NCBI GenBank assembly: GCA_947449765.1
Contig: CANFSP010000006.1
Coordinates: 1 to 64,000 of the forward strand
Length of the DNA stretch: 64,000 nt
Direction: 5' to 3'
Source: Actinomycetota bacterium
GTDB lineage: Bacteria > Actinomycetota > Actinomycetes > Actinomycetales > Microbacteriaceae
The first letter of the stretch is position 1, and each line of letters starts with the position of its first letter. Below the pieces are notes generated by a model, which was not told the origin of the DNA, made no database searches, and saw only the letters and a list, made by a program, of their open reading frames with translations. This document shows, piece by piece, positions 16,977-28,785 of the stretch. The translations under genes and the position numbers were made by a program.

Positions 16977-18671
16977 ATGGCAGAAATTGACATGAAGCCC
17001 CGGAGTAGGGACGTCACAGACGGCATTGAAAAAGCAGCTTCACGCGGAATGCTCCGCGCCGTAGGTATGGGTGACGAGGACTGGGAAAAACCCCAAATCG
17101 GTGTCGCATCAAGCTGGAACGAAATCACCCCCTGCAACCTCAGCCTCGATCGGCTTGCGCAGGCCTCCAAAGAAGGTGTTCATTCGGGCGGCGGCTATCC
17201 TCTTCAGTTTGGAACAATCTCTGTCTCAGACGGTATCTCTATGGGGCACGAGGGAATGCATTTCTCCTTGGTTTCTCGTGAAGTGATAGCCGACTCAGTT
17301 GAGACGGTCATGCAGGCGGAGCGGCTGGACGGGTCTGTGCTTCTCGCGGGTTGTGACAAGTCACTGCCCGGCATGCTTATGGCGGCCGCCCGGCTCAATC
17401 TGGCATCCGTTTTTCTGTACGCCGGATCGATTGCTCCCGGTTGGGTGCGACTTTCGGATGGTACCGAAAAGAACGTCACCATTATCGATGCGTTTGAAGC
17501 AGTCGGTGCCTGCAAAGCAGGAAAGATGAGTGAGGAAGATTTGGATCGCATCGAGCGAGCGATCTGTCCCGGCGAAGGCGCCTGTGGTGGCATGTACACC
17601 GCTAACACCATGGCTTCTGTCGCTGAGGCCTTAGGGATGAGTCTTCCGGGGTCGGCTGCCCCGCCGAGCGCTGACCGTCGACGCGACTACTTCGCGCACC
17701 GCTCTGGTGAGGCTGTCGTCAACATGATTCGCAAGGGCATTCGAGCACGCGACATCCTCACAAAAAAGGCATTTGAAAATGCCATCGCCATCGTGATGGC
17801 TTTTGGCGGTTCGACTAACGCGGTCCTGCACTTGCTCGCCATCGCACGCGAGGCCGAAGTTGAGCTGACCCTCGACGACTTCAACCGCATCAACGATCGT
17901 GTTCCCCACATTGCCGACCTGAAGCCGTTCGGAAAGTACGTCATGAACGATGTTGATCGTGTCGGCGGTGTGCCTGTCGTGATGAAGGCCCTGCTCGACG
18001 CTGGTCTTCTTCATGGGGATGCCCTTACCGTGACGGGCAAGACGCTCGCTGAAAACCTCGACGAGATGAACCTCCTCCCGCTCGATGGCGAGGTTATTCG
18101 CACCCTGGACAACCCACTCCACCACAACGGGGGTATTGCCGTTCTGCGTGGAAACCTCGCGCCTGATGGTGCAGTCGTGAAGACCGCCGGATTTGATCTC
18201 GACGTCTTTGAAGGTCCCGCTCGTGTTTTCGAGCGTGAACGCGCAGCCATGGATGCGCTCACCAACGGTGAAATCACTGCCGGTGACGTTGTGGTGATTC
18301 GTTACGAAGGTCCTAAGGGTGGACCGGGTATGCGTGAGATGCTCGCGATTACGGCCGCCATCAAAGGTGCGGGTTTGGGTAAAGATGTCCTATTGTTAAC
18401 AGACGGACGATTCTCAGGCGGCACAACCGGACTGTGTATCGGCCACATAGCCCCCGAGGCTCATGATGGAGGACCCATCGGCCTCGTGCGCGATGGTGAT
18501 CTGATACGGGTCGATATCGCGGCTCGGACTCTCGACTTACTCGTTGATGAGGCAGAGCTTGCCACCCGCCGATCCGGCTGGGAACCGCTCCCTCCGCGCT
18601 ACACTCGCGGCGTTCTCGCAAAGTACTCCAAGCTGGTGCACTCTGCGTCTGAGGGTGCAATTACCGGGTAA
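16977..18671 (+). CDS. ilvD: Dihydroxy-acid dehydratase
   Basis: A 564-residue IlvD/Edd-family enzyme that dehydrates 2,3-dihydroxy-isovalerate and its isoleucine counterpart. Iron-sulfur cysteines are visible in [15 protein letters not shown] and [14 protein letters not shown], and the C-terminal [14 protein letters not shown] is typical. The ATG at 16977 matches the family start ([11 protein letters not shown] follows). TAGACT at 16964-16969 lies seven bases upstream with no ribosome binding site, pointing to a leaderless transcript. It opens the ilvD-ilvB-ilvN-ilvC operon; 42 bases separate it from ilvB. No leader peptide rich in branched-chain residues was found. Confidence 0.97.
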   Translation: MAEIDMKPRSRDVTDGIEKAASRGMLRAVGMGDEDWEKPQIGVASSWNEITPCNLSLDRLAQASKEGVHSGGGYPLQFGTISVSDGISMGHEGMHFSLVSREVIADSVETVMQAERLDGSVLLAGCDKSLPGMLMAAARLNLASVFLYAGSIAPGWVRLSDGTEKNVTIIDAFEAVGACKAGKMSEEDLDRIERAICPGEGACGGMYTANTMASVAEALGMSLPGSAAPPSADRRRDYFAHRSGEAVVNMIRKGIRARDILTKKAFENAIAIVMAFGGSTNAVLHLLAIAREAEVELTLDDFNRINDRVPHIADLKPFGKYVMNDVDRVGGVPVVMKALLDAGLLHGDALTVTGKTLAENLDEMNLLPLDGEVIRTLDNPLHHNGGIAVLRGNLAPDGAVVKTAGFDLDVFEGPARVFERERAAMDALTNGEITAGDVVVIRYEGPKGGPGMREMLAITAAIKGAGLGKDVLLLTDGRFSGGTTGLCIGHIAPEAHDGGPIGLVRDGDLIRVDIAARTLDLLVDEAELATRRSGWEPLPPRYTRGVLAKYSKLVHSASEGAITG

Positions 18672-18713
18672 TTTCACCCATTCCACGATTCACCTGTTAC
18701 CCAAGGACTAGCC

Positions 18714-20504
18714 ATGTCTGAAGACAAACTCAGCCCTGCCGGCAAAAAGTCATCCGCCCCCGTGATGTCTGGCGCCGAGGCAGTGGTTCGTTCGCTGGAG
18801 CTTCTCGGCGTAACCGACGTGTTCGGCCTGCCCGGGGGAGCCATCCTCCCGGTTTATGACCCGCTCATGGATTCGAGCAAACTGCGTCACATTCTCGTTC
18901 GACACGAGCAGGGAGCAGGTCACGCCGCTGAGGGATATGCCTCGGCCACGGGAAAGGTCGGCGTCTGCATTGCGACGAGTGGCCCCGGCGCAACCAACCT
19001 CGTCACGGCGATTGCGGACGCCTACATGGATTCCGTTCCCATGCTGGCCATCACGGGTCAGGTGTTCAGCCACCTGATGGGAACCGATGCCTTCCAAGAA
19101 GCAGACATCGTCGGAATTACCATGCCCATCACGAAGCACTCCATCCTGGTAACCGACGCAGCAGATGTCCCTGGCGCGCTCGCCGCAGCGTACGAAATTG
19201 CGTCGACTGGTCGGCCGGGCCCCGTTCTCGTTGACATCACGAAGGATGCGCAACAGAACGAAGCTCCATTCGTCTGGCCACCTGTGATTGATCTTCCCGG
19301 ATACCGTCCGGTGACCAAAGCCCATGGCAAGCAGATTCAGGCTGCCGCCGAACTCATCGCCGAGTCGAAGAAGCCGGTGTTTTATGTGGGTGGTGGAATT
19401 GTCCGTGGGCGCGCTGCTGCCGAGCTCAAGACTTTAGTCGACAAGGTCGGCGCCCCGGTGGTCACGACACTCATGGCTCGCGGCGCCTTCCCCGACTCGC
19501 ACCCGTACAACCTGGGCATGCCCGGCATGCACGGGACTGTTCCTGCGGTTCTTGCTCTGCAGGAGGCAGACCTCCTCATCACGCTTGGGGCTCGTTTCGA
19601 CGACCGCGTAACCGGCAAGGCTGCCCTCTTCGCGCCCAATGCCCAAGTTATTCACGTCGACATCGATCCGGCTGAAATTGGCAAAATCCGCGCGGCTGAG
19701 GTGCCCATTGTGGGGGATCTCAAAGATGTCCTTCCGGAGCTCACCGCGGCATTTGCCAGCGAGATCGGTAAAAAGAAACTCGACATCACCGCGTGGTGGA
19801 ACCGACTCAACGCGCTTCGCGAGGAGTACCCCTTGGGATACAGCGAGCCGACCGATGGCCTGCTTTCTCCGCAAGCCATCATCAAGCGCATCGGTGAGCT
19901 CTCTGGACCTGAGGCGATTTACGCAGCCGGTGTCGGGCAGCACCAGATGTGGGCGGCGCAGTTCATCCAGTACGAACGTCCGAATGCGTGGCTCAACTCG
20001 GGAGGTGCGGGAACCATGGGCTACTCAGTGCCGGCGGCCATGGGTGCCAAGGTTGCCGAGCCGCAGCGCACGGTGTGGGCTATCGATGGTGACGGCTGTT
20101 TCCAAATGACCAACCAAGAGCTGGCTACCTGCACGATTAACAACATTCCCATCAAAGTGGCGATCATCAACAACTCGTCGTTGGGAATGGTTCGTCAATG
20201 GCAGACACTGTTCTACAGCGGGCGCTACTCGAACACGGATTTGAACACGGGGCACGACACAGTGCGCATCCCAGACTTCGTGAAGTTGGCTGATGCCTAT
20301 GGCGCGCTGGGTATTCGCGTGACCCGCGAGGACGAGATTGATGCCGCGATTAAGTTGGCCCTCGAAACCAACGACCGTCCAGTTGTCATTGATTTCGTCG
20401 TGAGTGCCGACGCCATGGTGTGGCCGATGGTGCCGCAGGGTGTGAGCAACAGTTATGTGCAGTACGCCCGTGATCACGCCCCGAGCTGGGATGAAGAGGA
20501 GTAA
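18714..20504 (+). CDS. ilvB: Acetolactate synthase large subunit
   Basis: A 596-residue thiamine-diphosphate enzyme condensing pyruvate with pyruvate or 2-oxobutyrate, the first common step of valine, leucine and isoleucine synthesis. Motifs include the catalytic Glu in [14 protein letters not shown] near residue 63, GPGATN near 94, and the ThDP/Mg motif starting GDGCFQM near residue 460. The length fits the FAD-containing anabolic class. A start-proximal AAGGA is present. The regulatory subunit gene follows after three bases, so the two are translationally coupled. Confidence 0.97.
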   Translation: MSEDKLSPAGKKSSAPVMSGAEAVVRSLELLGVTDVFGLPGGAILPVYDPLMDSSKLRHILVRHEQGAGHAAEGYASATGKVGVCIATSGPGATNLVTAIADAYMDSVPMLAITGQVFSHLMGTDAFQEADIVGITMPITKHSILVTDAADVPGALAAAYEIASTGRPGPVLVDITKDAQQNEAPFVWPPVIDLPGYRPVTKAHGKQIQAAAELIAESKKPVFYVGGGIVRGRAAAELKTLVDKVGAPVVTTLMARGAFPDSHPYNLGMPGMHGTVPAVLALQEADLLITLGARFDDRVTGKAALFAPNAQVIHVDIDPAEIGKIRAAEVPIVGDLKDVLPELTAAFASEIGKKKLDITAWWNRLNALREEYPLGYSEPTDGLLSPQAIIKRIGELSGPEAIYAAGVGQHQMWAAQFIQYERPNAWLNSGGAGTMGYSVPAAMGAKVAEPQRTVWAIDGDGCFQMTNQELATCTINNIPIKVAIINNSSLGMVRQWQTLFYSGRYSNTDLNTGHDTVRIPDFVKLADAYGALGIRVTREDEIDAAIKLALETNDRPVVIDFVVSADAMVWPMVPQGVSNSYVQYARDHAPSWDEEE

Positions 20505-20507
20505 GCC

Positions 20508-21017
20508 ATGAGCCGTCACGTTCTGAGCCTTCTCGTCGAGGACCGTCCGGGTACGCTCACCCGGGTAGCGGGACTTTTTGCGAGGCGCGGCTTCAACATC
20601 GAATCCCTCGCCGTCGGGCACACCGAGGTTGATGGGCTCTCGCGCATCACCGCTGTGGTTGACGTTGAGGACCTTCCTCTCGAACAAGTGACCAAACAGC
20701 TGAACAAGTTGGTCAACGTCATCAAAGTTGTCGAGCTCGACCCAAGTCAGTCTGTCCAGCGCGACCACTTGCTCATCAAGGTTCGAGTCGACCGCACGAC
20801 GCGCTCTGAGGTGCTTGAGGCGGTTACGCTATTCCGAGCGAGTGTTGTGGATGTGGCACCGGACTCTCTGGTTATTGAAGTAACCGGAGATACCGGCAAG
20901 ACTGAAGCGCTCATCAAGTTGCTCGAGCCCTATGGCATTAAAGAAATGGCGCAGTCAGGTCTTCTGGCAATCGGTCGTGGAGGTAAATCCATCACCGAGC
21001 GCGTGTTCAAAAACTAA
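20508..21017 (+). CDS. ilvN: Acetolactate synthase small (regulatory) subunit
   Basis: A 169-residue protein with an N-terminal ACT domain (LLVEDRPGTLTRVAGLFARRG, residues 6-26) and the C-terminal ALS-SS domain. It binds valine for feedback inhibition and activates the catalytic subunit encoded just upstream. Length and domain order match the short actinobacterial IlvN. It lies three bases after ilvB and 39 bases before ilvC. Confidence 0.96.
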   Translation: MSRHVLSLLVEDRPGTLTRVAGLFARRGFNIESLAVGHTEVDGLSRITAVVDVEDLPLEQVTKQLNKLVNVIKVVELDPSQSVQRDHLLIKVRVDRTTRSEVLEAVTLFRASVVDVAPDSLVIEVTGDTGKTEALIKLLEPYGIKEMAQSGLLAIGRGGKSITERVFKN

Positions 21018-22082
<1,065 letters not shown>

Positions 22083-22120
22083 TCATGTCGCGGTCTGTGT
22101 GCCGCGATTCGATCCGATAG

Positions 22121-22684
22121 ATGAAAGAGGATGCGCCCCGAGCGCGTCGCATGGATGACACTGACAAAGATGCCCTGACATGGGCTGGTGACGAGGCGCG
22201 GATGCGCGGCTCGGGTACCTGGAGTGTTCCCCAGCGCGACGGTGGCGCATCCTCGTCGTCGTCGTCGTCGAACGATAATCAGTCGACTGGTTCGACGGGC
22301 AAAGAGGGCGCGGACGGCTCCGCCGTCGACTCCAAAAATGGCGTCGAGGCCGAAGCGTCTAGCCCAGAACACACGGCCGAAGCGAAGTCGGAGTCGACAA
22401 CGTGGCGTGAGTCAGTCGCGCTCTTGGTTACCGGGGTTTTTGCGGGGCTCTTTTTGCTGATTACTGCCGCCTGGTTGATTACCGCGCTACGGAATCCCAT
22501 CACAATCGCCGACCCGATTGCCAGCCTCATGTTCAGTGTGACGTTGTGGTTGGCTGTAGCGGCGGGGCCTCTCATTTTCATCACCGTCCTCAGTTTGCGG
22601 CGGGGGGTCATGGTGAGGTTCGTCCTCCTGTTTCTTGGCGCCGTCGCCCTAATCCCGTGGCCATATCTCACCTGGGTGGGTTAA
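22121..22684 (+). CDS. Membrane protein with disordered N-terminus
   Basis: A 187-residue protein. The N-terminal 90 residues are polar and low in complexity, with a run of Ser encoded by a TCG-type repeat around 22249-22270. Two or three hydrophobic helices follow (about 97-121, 132-157 and 163-182). ATG at 22151 is an alternative start. Function unknown. With the next gene it forms a pair of membrane proteins between ilvC and serA. Confidence 0.55.
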   Translation: MKEDAPRARRMDDTDKDALTWAGDEARMRGSGTWSVPQRDGGASSSSSSSNDNQSTGSTGKEGADGSAVDSKNGVEAEASSPEHTAEAKSESTTWRESVALLVTGVFAGLFLLITAAWLITALRNPITIADPIASLMFSVTLWLAVAAGPLIFITVLSLRRGVMVRFVLLFLGAVALIPWPYLTWVG

Positions 22685-22686
22685 CG

Positions 22687-23160
22687 ATGTCTGCGAAAGA
22701 TGAACCCTCCACGGTAGGAGACGGCACACAGACGGGCACGGCAGATGTGCCCGAAACAGCCGTGATGGATGACGCCACGCGAGGCAGCATTGCTCTTCGG
22801 GCAGTCGCGGGCCTCGTGATTTTTGGCTTGTTTGGACTGGTTTATGCCTATGACGTATGGGCTGCCCTAGGGAATTTCCTCGGCGTCGAAAACCAGGCTG
22901 CTCAACTTGGGTTGCGAATCACCACCATTGGTTGGTTCGTTCTCTATGGTGGAATCGCTCTGCCGGCCTTCGTGTGGCTTGGTTTTGCCCTCGCGTTCCT
23001 CATCACGGCGTTGAGGCGGGCTCGGAACAAGCGGCCGATTCCGGTGTGGCGCTTCGTCGTGTTGCTCGTCGTTGGATTGGTGCTCGTCGCTGTTTTTACT
23101 CTTGACATCGTTCTCGGGGTGCCGGCCACCGTCATGTTTGACACCGGCCTCGCCGGGTAG
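22687..23160 (+). CDS. Membrane protein of unknown function
   Basis: A 157-residue protein with a polar N-terminus of about 35 residues and three hydrophobic helices (near 40-60, 80-108 and 123-150). The ATG at 22687 lies two bases after the stop of the upstream membrane protein gene, so translation is probably coupled; upstream extension of the frame would run through that gene and is not credible. A TAGAAT box at 23158-23163 overlaps its stop codon and may belong to serA. Function unknown. Confidence 0.55.
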   Translation: MSAKDEPSTVGDGTQTGTADVPETAVMDDATRGSIALRAVAGLVIFGLFGLVYAYDVWAALGNFLGVENQAAQLGLRITTIGWFVLYGGIALPAFVWLGFALAFLITALRRARNKRPIPVWRFVVLLVVGLVLVAVFTLDIVLGVPATVMFDTGLAG

Positions 23161-23163
23161 AAT
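23158..23163 (+). promoter_or_regulatory. Candidate -10 box upstream of serA
   Basis: TAGAAT overlaps the stop codon of the preceding gene. TTGACA at 23138-23143 is upstream, but the 14-base spacing is short, so the pair is only suggestive. Confidence 0.25.
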
Positions 23164-23240
23164 TAGGTCAGCTTTTCCCGCGGAGCGCGCGGGACGATGG
23201 CCCGTTTATCTGTTCGCGCGAACCCAAAGGAATATCTTTC

Positions 23241-24833
23241 GTGACAAAGCCCATTGTGCTCATTGCTGAGGAACTCTCACCGGCCACCATAGAGGCCTTG
23301 GGCCCCGATTTCGATGTTCGTACGGTTGACGGAACCGACCGTCCCGCACTGCTCGAGTCAGTCGCCAGCGCAAACGCCATCCTGGTTCGATCGGCGACCA
23401 AGGTAGATGCTGAGGTCATTTCCGCTGCTCCGAACCTGCAGGTCGTCGCCCGTGCCGGCGTTGGTCTCGACAATGTCGATATCAAGTCGGCTACGACCGC
23501 CGGCGTGATGGTGGTCAATGCGCCCACATCAAACATTATTTCTGCGGCAGAACTGACGGTCGGGCACATCCTGAGTCTCGCGCGCCACATCCCGGCAGCG
23601 CATGCCGCTCTGGCTCAAGGTCAGTGGAAGCGTTCCGCGTACACCGGAACCGAGCTGTATGAAAAGAACATCGGAATCATCGGCCTTGGTCGTATCGGCG
23701 CCCTGATTACGGAGCGACTCAAGTCTTTCGGAACCAACGTTCTGGCCTATGACCCGTATGTCACATCCGCACGAGCACAGCAGCTCGGTGTTCAGCTGGT
23801 GAGTCTTGACGAGCTTTTGGAACAGTCCGACTTCATCACCATTCACATGCCGAAGACTCCCGAAACCACCGGCATGATTTCAACCCCTCAGCTTGCCAAG
23901 ATGAAAAAGACCGCTTACATCGTCAACGTGGCTCGTGGCGGACTTATCGACGAGGATGCCCTTTTCACCGCACTCTCAACGGGAGTGATTGCCGGCGCAG
24001 GGCTCGATGTCTTCGTCAACGAGCCCCCCAAGGATTCACCGCTCTTGTCGTTGCCGAATGTTGTGGTTACCCCACACCTGGGGGCGTCAACCGATGAGGC
24101 GCAAGAAAAAGCCGGCATTGCCGTTGCGAAATCGGTTCGGTTAGCCCTCGCCGGTGAACTTGTGCCCGATGCCGTCAATGTGGCGGGTGGAATCATTGAC
24201 CCCTCTGTTCGCCCGGGAATCGACCTCGTGGTCAAGCTCGGCCAGGTCTTCTCGGGACTTGCGCAAAGCAGCCCACTCACCAGCGTTGATGTTGAGGTGC
24301 GCGGTGAGATTGCATCGCTTGATGTTTCAGTGCTCAAACTTGCCGCACTCAAAGGAATTTTCAAGAACGTCGTCAGCGAGAGCGTCTCCTATGTGAATGC
24401 GCCACTTCTCGCTGAGCAGCGCGGGATTGATGTGCGGCTCCTCACGGAGGGGGAGTCAACGGACTACCGCAACCTCATCACGCTGCGGGGTGCTCTCAGT
24501 GACGGCTCGCAGATCTCGGTTTCTGGCACGTTGCAGGGAGTGAAGCAGGTCGAGAAAATTACCGAAATCAATTCCTATGAAGTGGACCTGCCCATCGACG
24601 AGCACCTGATCGTCATGCAGTACACCGATCGCCCGGGAATCGTGGCGGTCTACGGCAAAGAGTTCGGTGAAGCACGCATCAATATCGCCGGCATGCAAAT
24701 TGCCCGTCAAAAACTCGGTGGCACGGCGCTCAGCGTGCTCACGGTGGATTCCCCGGTACCCGCGGCCATCATCGAGAAGGTTCGAGCAGCCATCGATGCT
24801 CAGGTCATGCTCGAAATTGACATCACCGAATAA
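23241..24833 (+). CDS. serA: D-3-phosphoglycerate dehydrogenase
   Basis: A 530-residue, long-form enzyme that commits 3-phosphoglycerate to serine synthesis. It shows NAD-binding GLGRIG near residue 150, the catalytic Arg in [10 protein letters not shown] near 233, the His in TPHLGAST near 280, an intervening ASB-type domain, and a C-terminal ACT domain beginning [12 protein letters not shown] near 458 that senses serine. The length and domain order match the actinobacterial type. It lies 20 bases upstream of leuB. Confidence 0.96.
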   Translation: MTKPIVLIAEELSPATIEALGPDFDVRTVDGTDRPALLESVASANAILVRSATKVDAEVISAAPNLQVVARAGVGLDNVDIKSATTAGVMVVNAPTSNIISAAELTVGHILSLARHIPAAHAALAQGQWKRSAYTGTELYEKNIGIIGLGRIGALITERLKSFGTNVLAYDPYVTSARAQQLGVQLVSLDELLEQSDFITIHMPKTPETTGMISTPQLAKMKKTAYIVNVARGGLIDEDALFTALSTGVIAGAGLDVFVNEPPKDSPLLSLPNVVVTPHLGASTDEAQEKAGIAVAKSVRLALAGELVPDAVNVAGGIIDPSVRPGIDLVVKLGQVFSGLAQSSPLTSVDVEVRGEIASLDVSVLKLAALKGIFKNVVSESVSYVNAPLLAEQRGIDVRLLTEGESTDYRNLITLRGALSDGSQISVSGTLQGVKQVEKITEINSYEVDLPIDEHLIVMQYTDRPGIVAVYGKEFGEARINIAGMQIARQKLGGTALSVLTVDSPVPAAIIEKVRAAIDAQVMLEIDITE

Positions 24834-24853
24834 TTCTTGAGAAAGACCTCACT

Positions 24854-25906
24854 ATGACGAACACATTGAAACTCGCCGTTATCCCCGGTGACGGCATCGG
24901 TCCTGAGGTCATCACTGAAGCCGTAAAAGTTCTGGATGCGGTTGCACCAACAACGTCGCTCGCTTTCGAGAAGACTCACTTCTCCCTCGGAGCTGATCGG
25001 TACCTGGCGACGGGTGATGTTCTGAGCGATGAGGACCTTGCCAACATAGCCGCCCACGATGCCATTTTGTTGGGCGCGGTTGGCGGGACTCCGGGTGACC
25101 CACGCATTCCAGCGGGAATCATCGAACGAGGGCTCTTGCTCAAACTGCGCTTCAGTCTCGACCACTTCGTCAACCTTCGACCAACCCAGATCTTCCCGGG
25201 CGTGACCAGTCCTCTTGCTCAACACGGTGACGTTGACTTCGTTGTCGTTCGAGAGGGCACCGAAGGACCCTACGTGGGTAATGGTGGCGTGCTGCGCCAG
25301 GGGACACCTCATGAAATCGCCAATGAGCTCTCGGTCAATACTGCCTACGGTGTCGAGCGTGTGGTTCGTTACGCGTTTGAGTTGGCCGCAAAGCGCGAGC
25401 GCAAGAAGCTCACCTGGGTTCACAAAACCAATGTGCTCGTTCACGCGGGAGGCTTGTGGAGTCGGATCGTCAACCAGGTCGCGCGAGACTTTCCTGGCGT
25501 GAGTGTCGACTACTTGCACGTCGATGCAGCGACAATCTTTTTCGTCACCGACCCCGCGCGTTTCGACGTCATTGTCACGGACAACCTTTTTGGCGACATT
25601 CTTACGGACCTCGCCGGGGCCATTAGCGGGGGAATCGGCCTCGCGGCGTCGGGGAACATCAATCCGACCAATGTTTTTCCAAGCATGTTCGAGCCCGTGC
25701 ACGGTTCGGCTCCAGATATCGCCGGTCAACAAAAAGCCGATCCGACTGCGGCCATTCTGTCGGTCGGCCTCATGTTCGATTACTTTGGTGAGGCGGCTGC
25801 GTCGAGTGCTATTACCCGCGCGGTGCGGGATGATCTCGCAGCGCGTGGCGAGGGCGTTCGGACAACAGCGGAAATCGGCGACGCCATTGTTGCTCGTCTA
25901 GGCTAG
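24854..25906 (+). CDS. leuB: 3-isopropylmalate dehydrogenase
   Basis: A 350-residue isopropylmalate/isocitrate dehydrogenase family enzyme. It has GDGIGPEV at residue 11, the substrate Arg region [13 protein letters not shown] near 130 and the metal site [10 protein letters not shown] near 246. It oxidises and decarboxylates 3-isopropylmalate in leucine synthesis. It follows serA and precedes ilvE on one transcript. LeuC and LeuD are encoded separately at 46058-48093. Confidence 0.95.
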   Translation: MTNTLKLAVIPGDGIGPEVITEAVKVLDAVAPTTSLAFEKTHFSLGADRYLATGDVLSDEDLANIAAHDAILLGAVGGTPGDPRIPAGIIERGLLLKLRFSLDHFVNLRPTQIFPGVTSPLAQHGDVDFVVVREGTEGPYVGNGGVLRQGTPHEIANELSVNTAYGVERVVRYAFELAAKRERKKLTWVHKTNVLVHAGGLWSRIVNQVARDFPGVSVDYLHVDAATIFFVTDPARFDVIVTDNLFGDILTDLAGAISGGIGLAASGNINPTNVFPSMFEPVHGSAPDIAGQQKADPTAAILSVGLMFDYFGEAAASSAITRAVRDDLAARGEGVRTTAEIGDAIVARLG

Positions 25907-25943
25907 AAGACACCCACCACGCGAGGACGATCTCGAGGAAAAC

Positions 25944-27056
25944 ATGACGCCAACTGACTCAACGACGTTCCCGCTCGGCTTTTCGTTCACCCCGAGCACA
26001 GCGGCTCGCATCGAGGCGGAGCGTGAAGAAATTCTTGCCGATCCGGGCTTCGGAAAGCACTTCACCGATCACATGGTTGTCATCGATTGGGACATTGAAT
26101 CCGGATGGCATGATGCTCGTGTCGTTCCCTATGGCCCACTCCAGATGGATCCCGCATCCGCAGTCTTGCACTACGCCCAAGAGATTTTCGAGGGACTTAA
26201 GGCCTATCGCCATGAGGATGGCTCGATCTGGACGTTCCGCCCGGAAGCCAACGCGAGACGGATGCAGCGATCAGCCCATCGCTTGGCGCTTCCCGAGCTC
26301 TCCGTCCCTGATTTCATCGAATCACTCAAGCAGCTCATCGCCGTCGATCGAGCTTGGGTGCCGTCAGCTGCCGAGACAAGCATGTATCTGCGCCCCTTCA
26401 TGTTTGCCAACGAAACGTTCCTCGGCGTACGCGCGGCTCACAAGGTGGCCTACTACGTCATTGCGAGCCCAGCTGGAGCCTATTTCGCGCAGGGTATCGC
26501 CCCGGTGAAAATATGGCTCTCGACCGAGTTTTCGCGTGCCGGGCGAGGTGGAACGGGCGCCGCTAAGTGCGGCGGAAACTATGCATCCTCGCTTCGCCCG
26601 CAGGTTGAAGCCTATGAAAATGGATGCGCCCAAGTGCTCTTTCTTGACGCTGAGACCGGGCAACACATCGATGAACTCGGCGGAATGAACATCTTCTTTG
26701 TGCACAAAGACGGAACTCTCGTCACGCCTCAATTGACCGGAAGCATTCTCGAGGGAATCACGCGCGATTCCATCATTACTCTCGCGCGTGACCGCGGGCA
26801 CAGTGTGGTGGAGAAACACGTCACGATTGATGACTGGAAAAAAGGTGTCGCCTCTGGAGACATTACCGAAGTGTTCGCGTGTGGTACCGCTGCTGTCATC
26901 ACACCAATCAGTCAGCTTCTCGGGCATGGCCTTTCCATTGGCGATCCGAATGCGCCGGCAGGTGACCTAACGATGAGCCTGCGCAAAGAGCTCACCGACA
27001 TCCAATATGGCCGCCTCCCTGACCGACACGGTTGGCTGACGCGGCTTGACGCCTAA
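25944..27056 (+). CDS. ilvE: Branched-chain amino acid aminotransferase
   Basis: A 370-residue fold-IV PLP enzyme of the longer branched-chain aminotransferase class. The PLP Lys is in [14 protein letters not shown] near residue 208. Other family segments are [11 protein letters not shown] near 80, LRPFMFA near 150 and GTAAVITPI near 314. It transaminates the 2-oxo acids made by the ilv and leu genes. It lies 37 bases after leuB and 14 bases before gltX. Confidence 0.96.
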   Translation: MTPTDSTTFPLGFSFTPSTAARIEAEREEILADPGFGKHFTDHMVVIDWDIESGWHDARVVPYGPLQMDPASAVLHYAQEIFEGLKAYRHEDGSIWTFRPEANARRMQRSAHRLALPELSVPDFIESLKQLIAVDRAWVPSAAETSMYLRPFMFANETFLGVRAAHKVAYYVIASPAGAYFAQGIAPVKIWLSTEFSRAGRGGTGAAKCGGNYASSLRPQVEAYENGCAQVLFLDAETGQHIDELGGMNIFFVHKDGTLVTPQLTGSILEGITRDSIITLARDRGHSVVEKHVTIDDWKKGVASGDITEVFACGTAAVITPISQLLGHGLSIGDPNAPAGDLTMSLRKELTDIQYGRLPDRHGWLTRLDA

Positions 27057-27070
27057 GAAAGGCACGGTTC

Positions 27071-28564
27071 ATGACCACCAACTACCCAGTCACCGAGGCG
27101 ACGGGCAGCGCGGTTCGTGTGCGTTTTTGTCCCTCACCCACCGGAACTCCCCACGTCGGGCTCATTCGCACGGCACTCTTTAATTGGGCTTATGCGCGAC
27201 ACAACAAGGGCACATTCATCTTCCGCATTGAAGACACGGATGAGGCCAGGGACAGCGAAGAGTCGTACGCGCAGATTATCGACGCGCTCTCGTGGTTGGG
27301 CTTGAACTGGGACGAGGGTGTTGAGGTCGGCGGGCCGCACGAGCCCTATCGTCAATCTGAGCGCTACGGCATCTACCGCGATGTCGTGGCAAAACTCATC
27401 GAAACCGGTCACGTCTACGAGAGCTTTTCGACCCCCGAGGAAATCGAAGAGCGAAACCGGGCCCGAGGTCTCGACCCGAAAGTGGGATACGACAACTTCG
27501 ACCGTGACTTGACCGATGCCCAAAAAGCCGCATTTCGGGCCGAGGGTCGCGAGCCCGCACTTCGGCTGAGGGTGCCCGATGAGGACATCTCGTTTGACGA
27601 TCTCGTGCGAGGCGAAATCACTTTCCCCGCGGGAAGCTTTCCCGATTTCGTTGTCGTGCGCCCGAACGGGCATCCTCTCTACACATTGGTCAATCCAGTG
27701 GATGACGCCATCATGCGTGTGACCCATGTTTTGCGCGGCGAGGACTTGCTGTCGAGTACACCTCGGCAGATTGCCTTGTATCGCGCGCTCATCGACGCCG
27801 GATTCGCAACGCATGTTCCTCGATTCGGGCACCTGCCCTACGTCATGGGGGAGGGCAACAAGAAACTGTCGAAGCGCGACCCTGAGTCGAACCTGTTTCA
27901 CCACCGCGACCGCGGTTTCATCCCCGAGGGGCTGCTCAACTACCTCGCACTTCTGGGGTGGTCGCTGACCCACGACCGTGACGTGTTTTCGCAGAAGGAA
28001 ATGGTGAAGGCGTTTGATGTCACGAACGTCAACCCGAATCCGGCTCGGTTCGACCTCAAAAAGGCTGAGGCCATCAACGGAGATCACATCCGACTGTTGC
28101 ACGTCGAGGACTTTGCTCAGCGCATGATTCCGTATCTCCAGGCAGCCGGTGTGATTGGTGATTTGACGTCTGAGACTGACCTTGAAATACTCGCTCTCGC
28201 CGCGCCACTCGTCCAGACGCGCATGGCGGTCTTGAGCGAGGCTCCTGGGCTTCTCGCGTTTTTGTTTACACCTTCTGAGCGCCTTGCCGTCGCTGATGAT
28301 GCTCGTGCCAGCCTCCCTGAAAACTACGCGGAAGTCATTGCTGCTGGCTTGGCCGCGCTTGAGTCGGTGAGCGAGTGGACCACAGATCAGATTCAGGATG
28401 CGCTGCAGAGCGCCCTCGTTGACACCCTCGGCCTCAAACCGCGCGTCGCTTTCGGGCCCTTGCGTGTCGCCATCTCAGGTCAGCGGATTTCACCCCCGTT
28501 ATTTGAGTCGATGGAGATTCTGGGTCGGGAGGACGTTTTGGCGAGGCTCCGCGCGCTCGGCTAG
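27071..28564 (+). CDS. gltX: Glutamyl-tRNA synthetase
   Basis: A 497-residue class I synthetase. The HIGH-like signature reads [10 protein letters not shown] near residue 19 and the KMSKS-like signature [10 protein letters not shown] near 262. It charges tRNA-Glu. In actinobacteria it usually also mischarges tRNA-Gln for correction by GatCAB (established for the group, not visible here). The tRNA-Gln gene begins 43 bases downstream, so the enzyme gene and one presumed substrate gene are neighbours. Confidence 0.96.
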   Translation: MTTNYPVTEATGSAVRVRFCPSPTGTPHVGLIRTALFNWAYARHNKGTFIFRIEDTDEARDSEESYAQIIDALSWLGLNWDEGVEVGGPHEPYRQSERYGIYRDVVAKLIETGHVYESFSTPEEIEERNRARGLDPKVGYDNFDRDLTDAQKAAFRAEGREPALRLRVPDEDISFDDLVRGEITFPAGSFPDFVVVRPNGHPLYTLVNPVDDAIMRVTHVLRGEDLLSSTPRQIALYRALIDAGFATHVPRFGHLPYVMGEGNKKLSKRDPESNLFHHRDRGFIPEGLLNYLALLGWSLTHDRDVFSQKEMVKAFDVTNVNPNPARFDLKKAEAINGDHIRLLHVEDFAQRMIPYLQAAGVIGDLTSETDLEILALAAPLVQTRMAVLSEAPGLLAFLFTPSERLAVADDARASLPENYAEVIAAGLAALESVSEWTTDQIQDALQSALVDTLGLKPRVAFGPLRVAISGQRISPPLFESMEILGREDVLARLRALG

Positions 28565-28607
28565 ACTAATCGAGGTTTCGCGCCCTCTCGAGGGAGCGAA
28601 AAACCAT

Positions 28608-28682
28608 TGAGGTATGGTGTAATTGGCAACACGACGGTTTCTGGTACCGTTGTTCTTGGTTCGAGTCCAGGTACCTCAGCCA
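28608..28682 (+). tRNA. tRNA-Gln(CUG)
   Basis: Acceptor arms TGAGGTA and TACCTCA pair, the anticodon stem ACGGT/ACCGT holds the loop TTCTGGT with anticodon CTG, and the T-arm contains GGTTCGAGTCC. The discriminator is G and CCA is encoded. Length is 75 bases. Confidence 0.96.
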
Positions 28683-28696
28683 CTTTTTGAGTTGTT

Positions 28697-28724
28697 GACC
28701 GGCTGACCCTCAGCCGGTCCTTTT
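28697..28724 (+). terminator. Terminator after tRNA-Gln
   Basis: GACCGGCTGA (28697-28706) pairs with TCAGCCGGTC (28710-28719), loop CCC, followed by CTTTTA. Confidence 0.8.
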
Positions 28725-28750
28725 ACTTAATTTCCTTAAATGCCCTAGGC

Positions 28751-28772
28751 TTCAGTGAAACGTTTCTCTGAA
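28751..28772. promoter_or_regulatory. Near-perfect 22-base palindrome before the fibronectin-repeat gene
   Basis: TTCAGTGAAAC followed by GTTTCTCTGAA; only one base pair of the eleven is mismatched. It ends within the presumed ribosome binding site GAAGGG of the gene at 28786. It could be an operator, or an RNA hairpin that hides the ribosome binding site. Confidence 0.45.
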
Positions 28773-28785
28773 GGGCGAACTCGAC

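Noticed and set aside
22249-22270. TCG trinucleotide repeat as a phase-variation switch
   Set aside because: The repeat changes length in whole codons, lies in a disordered Ser-rich region and would not shift the frame.
26364-28102. Long minus-strand frames opposite ilvE and gltX
   Set aside because: They mirror the strong codon bias of the real plus-strand genes and show no domain or start signals.
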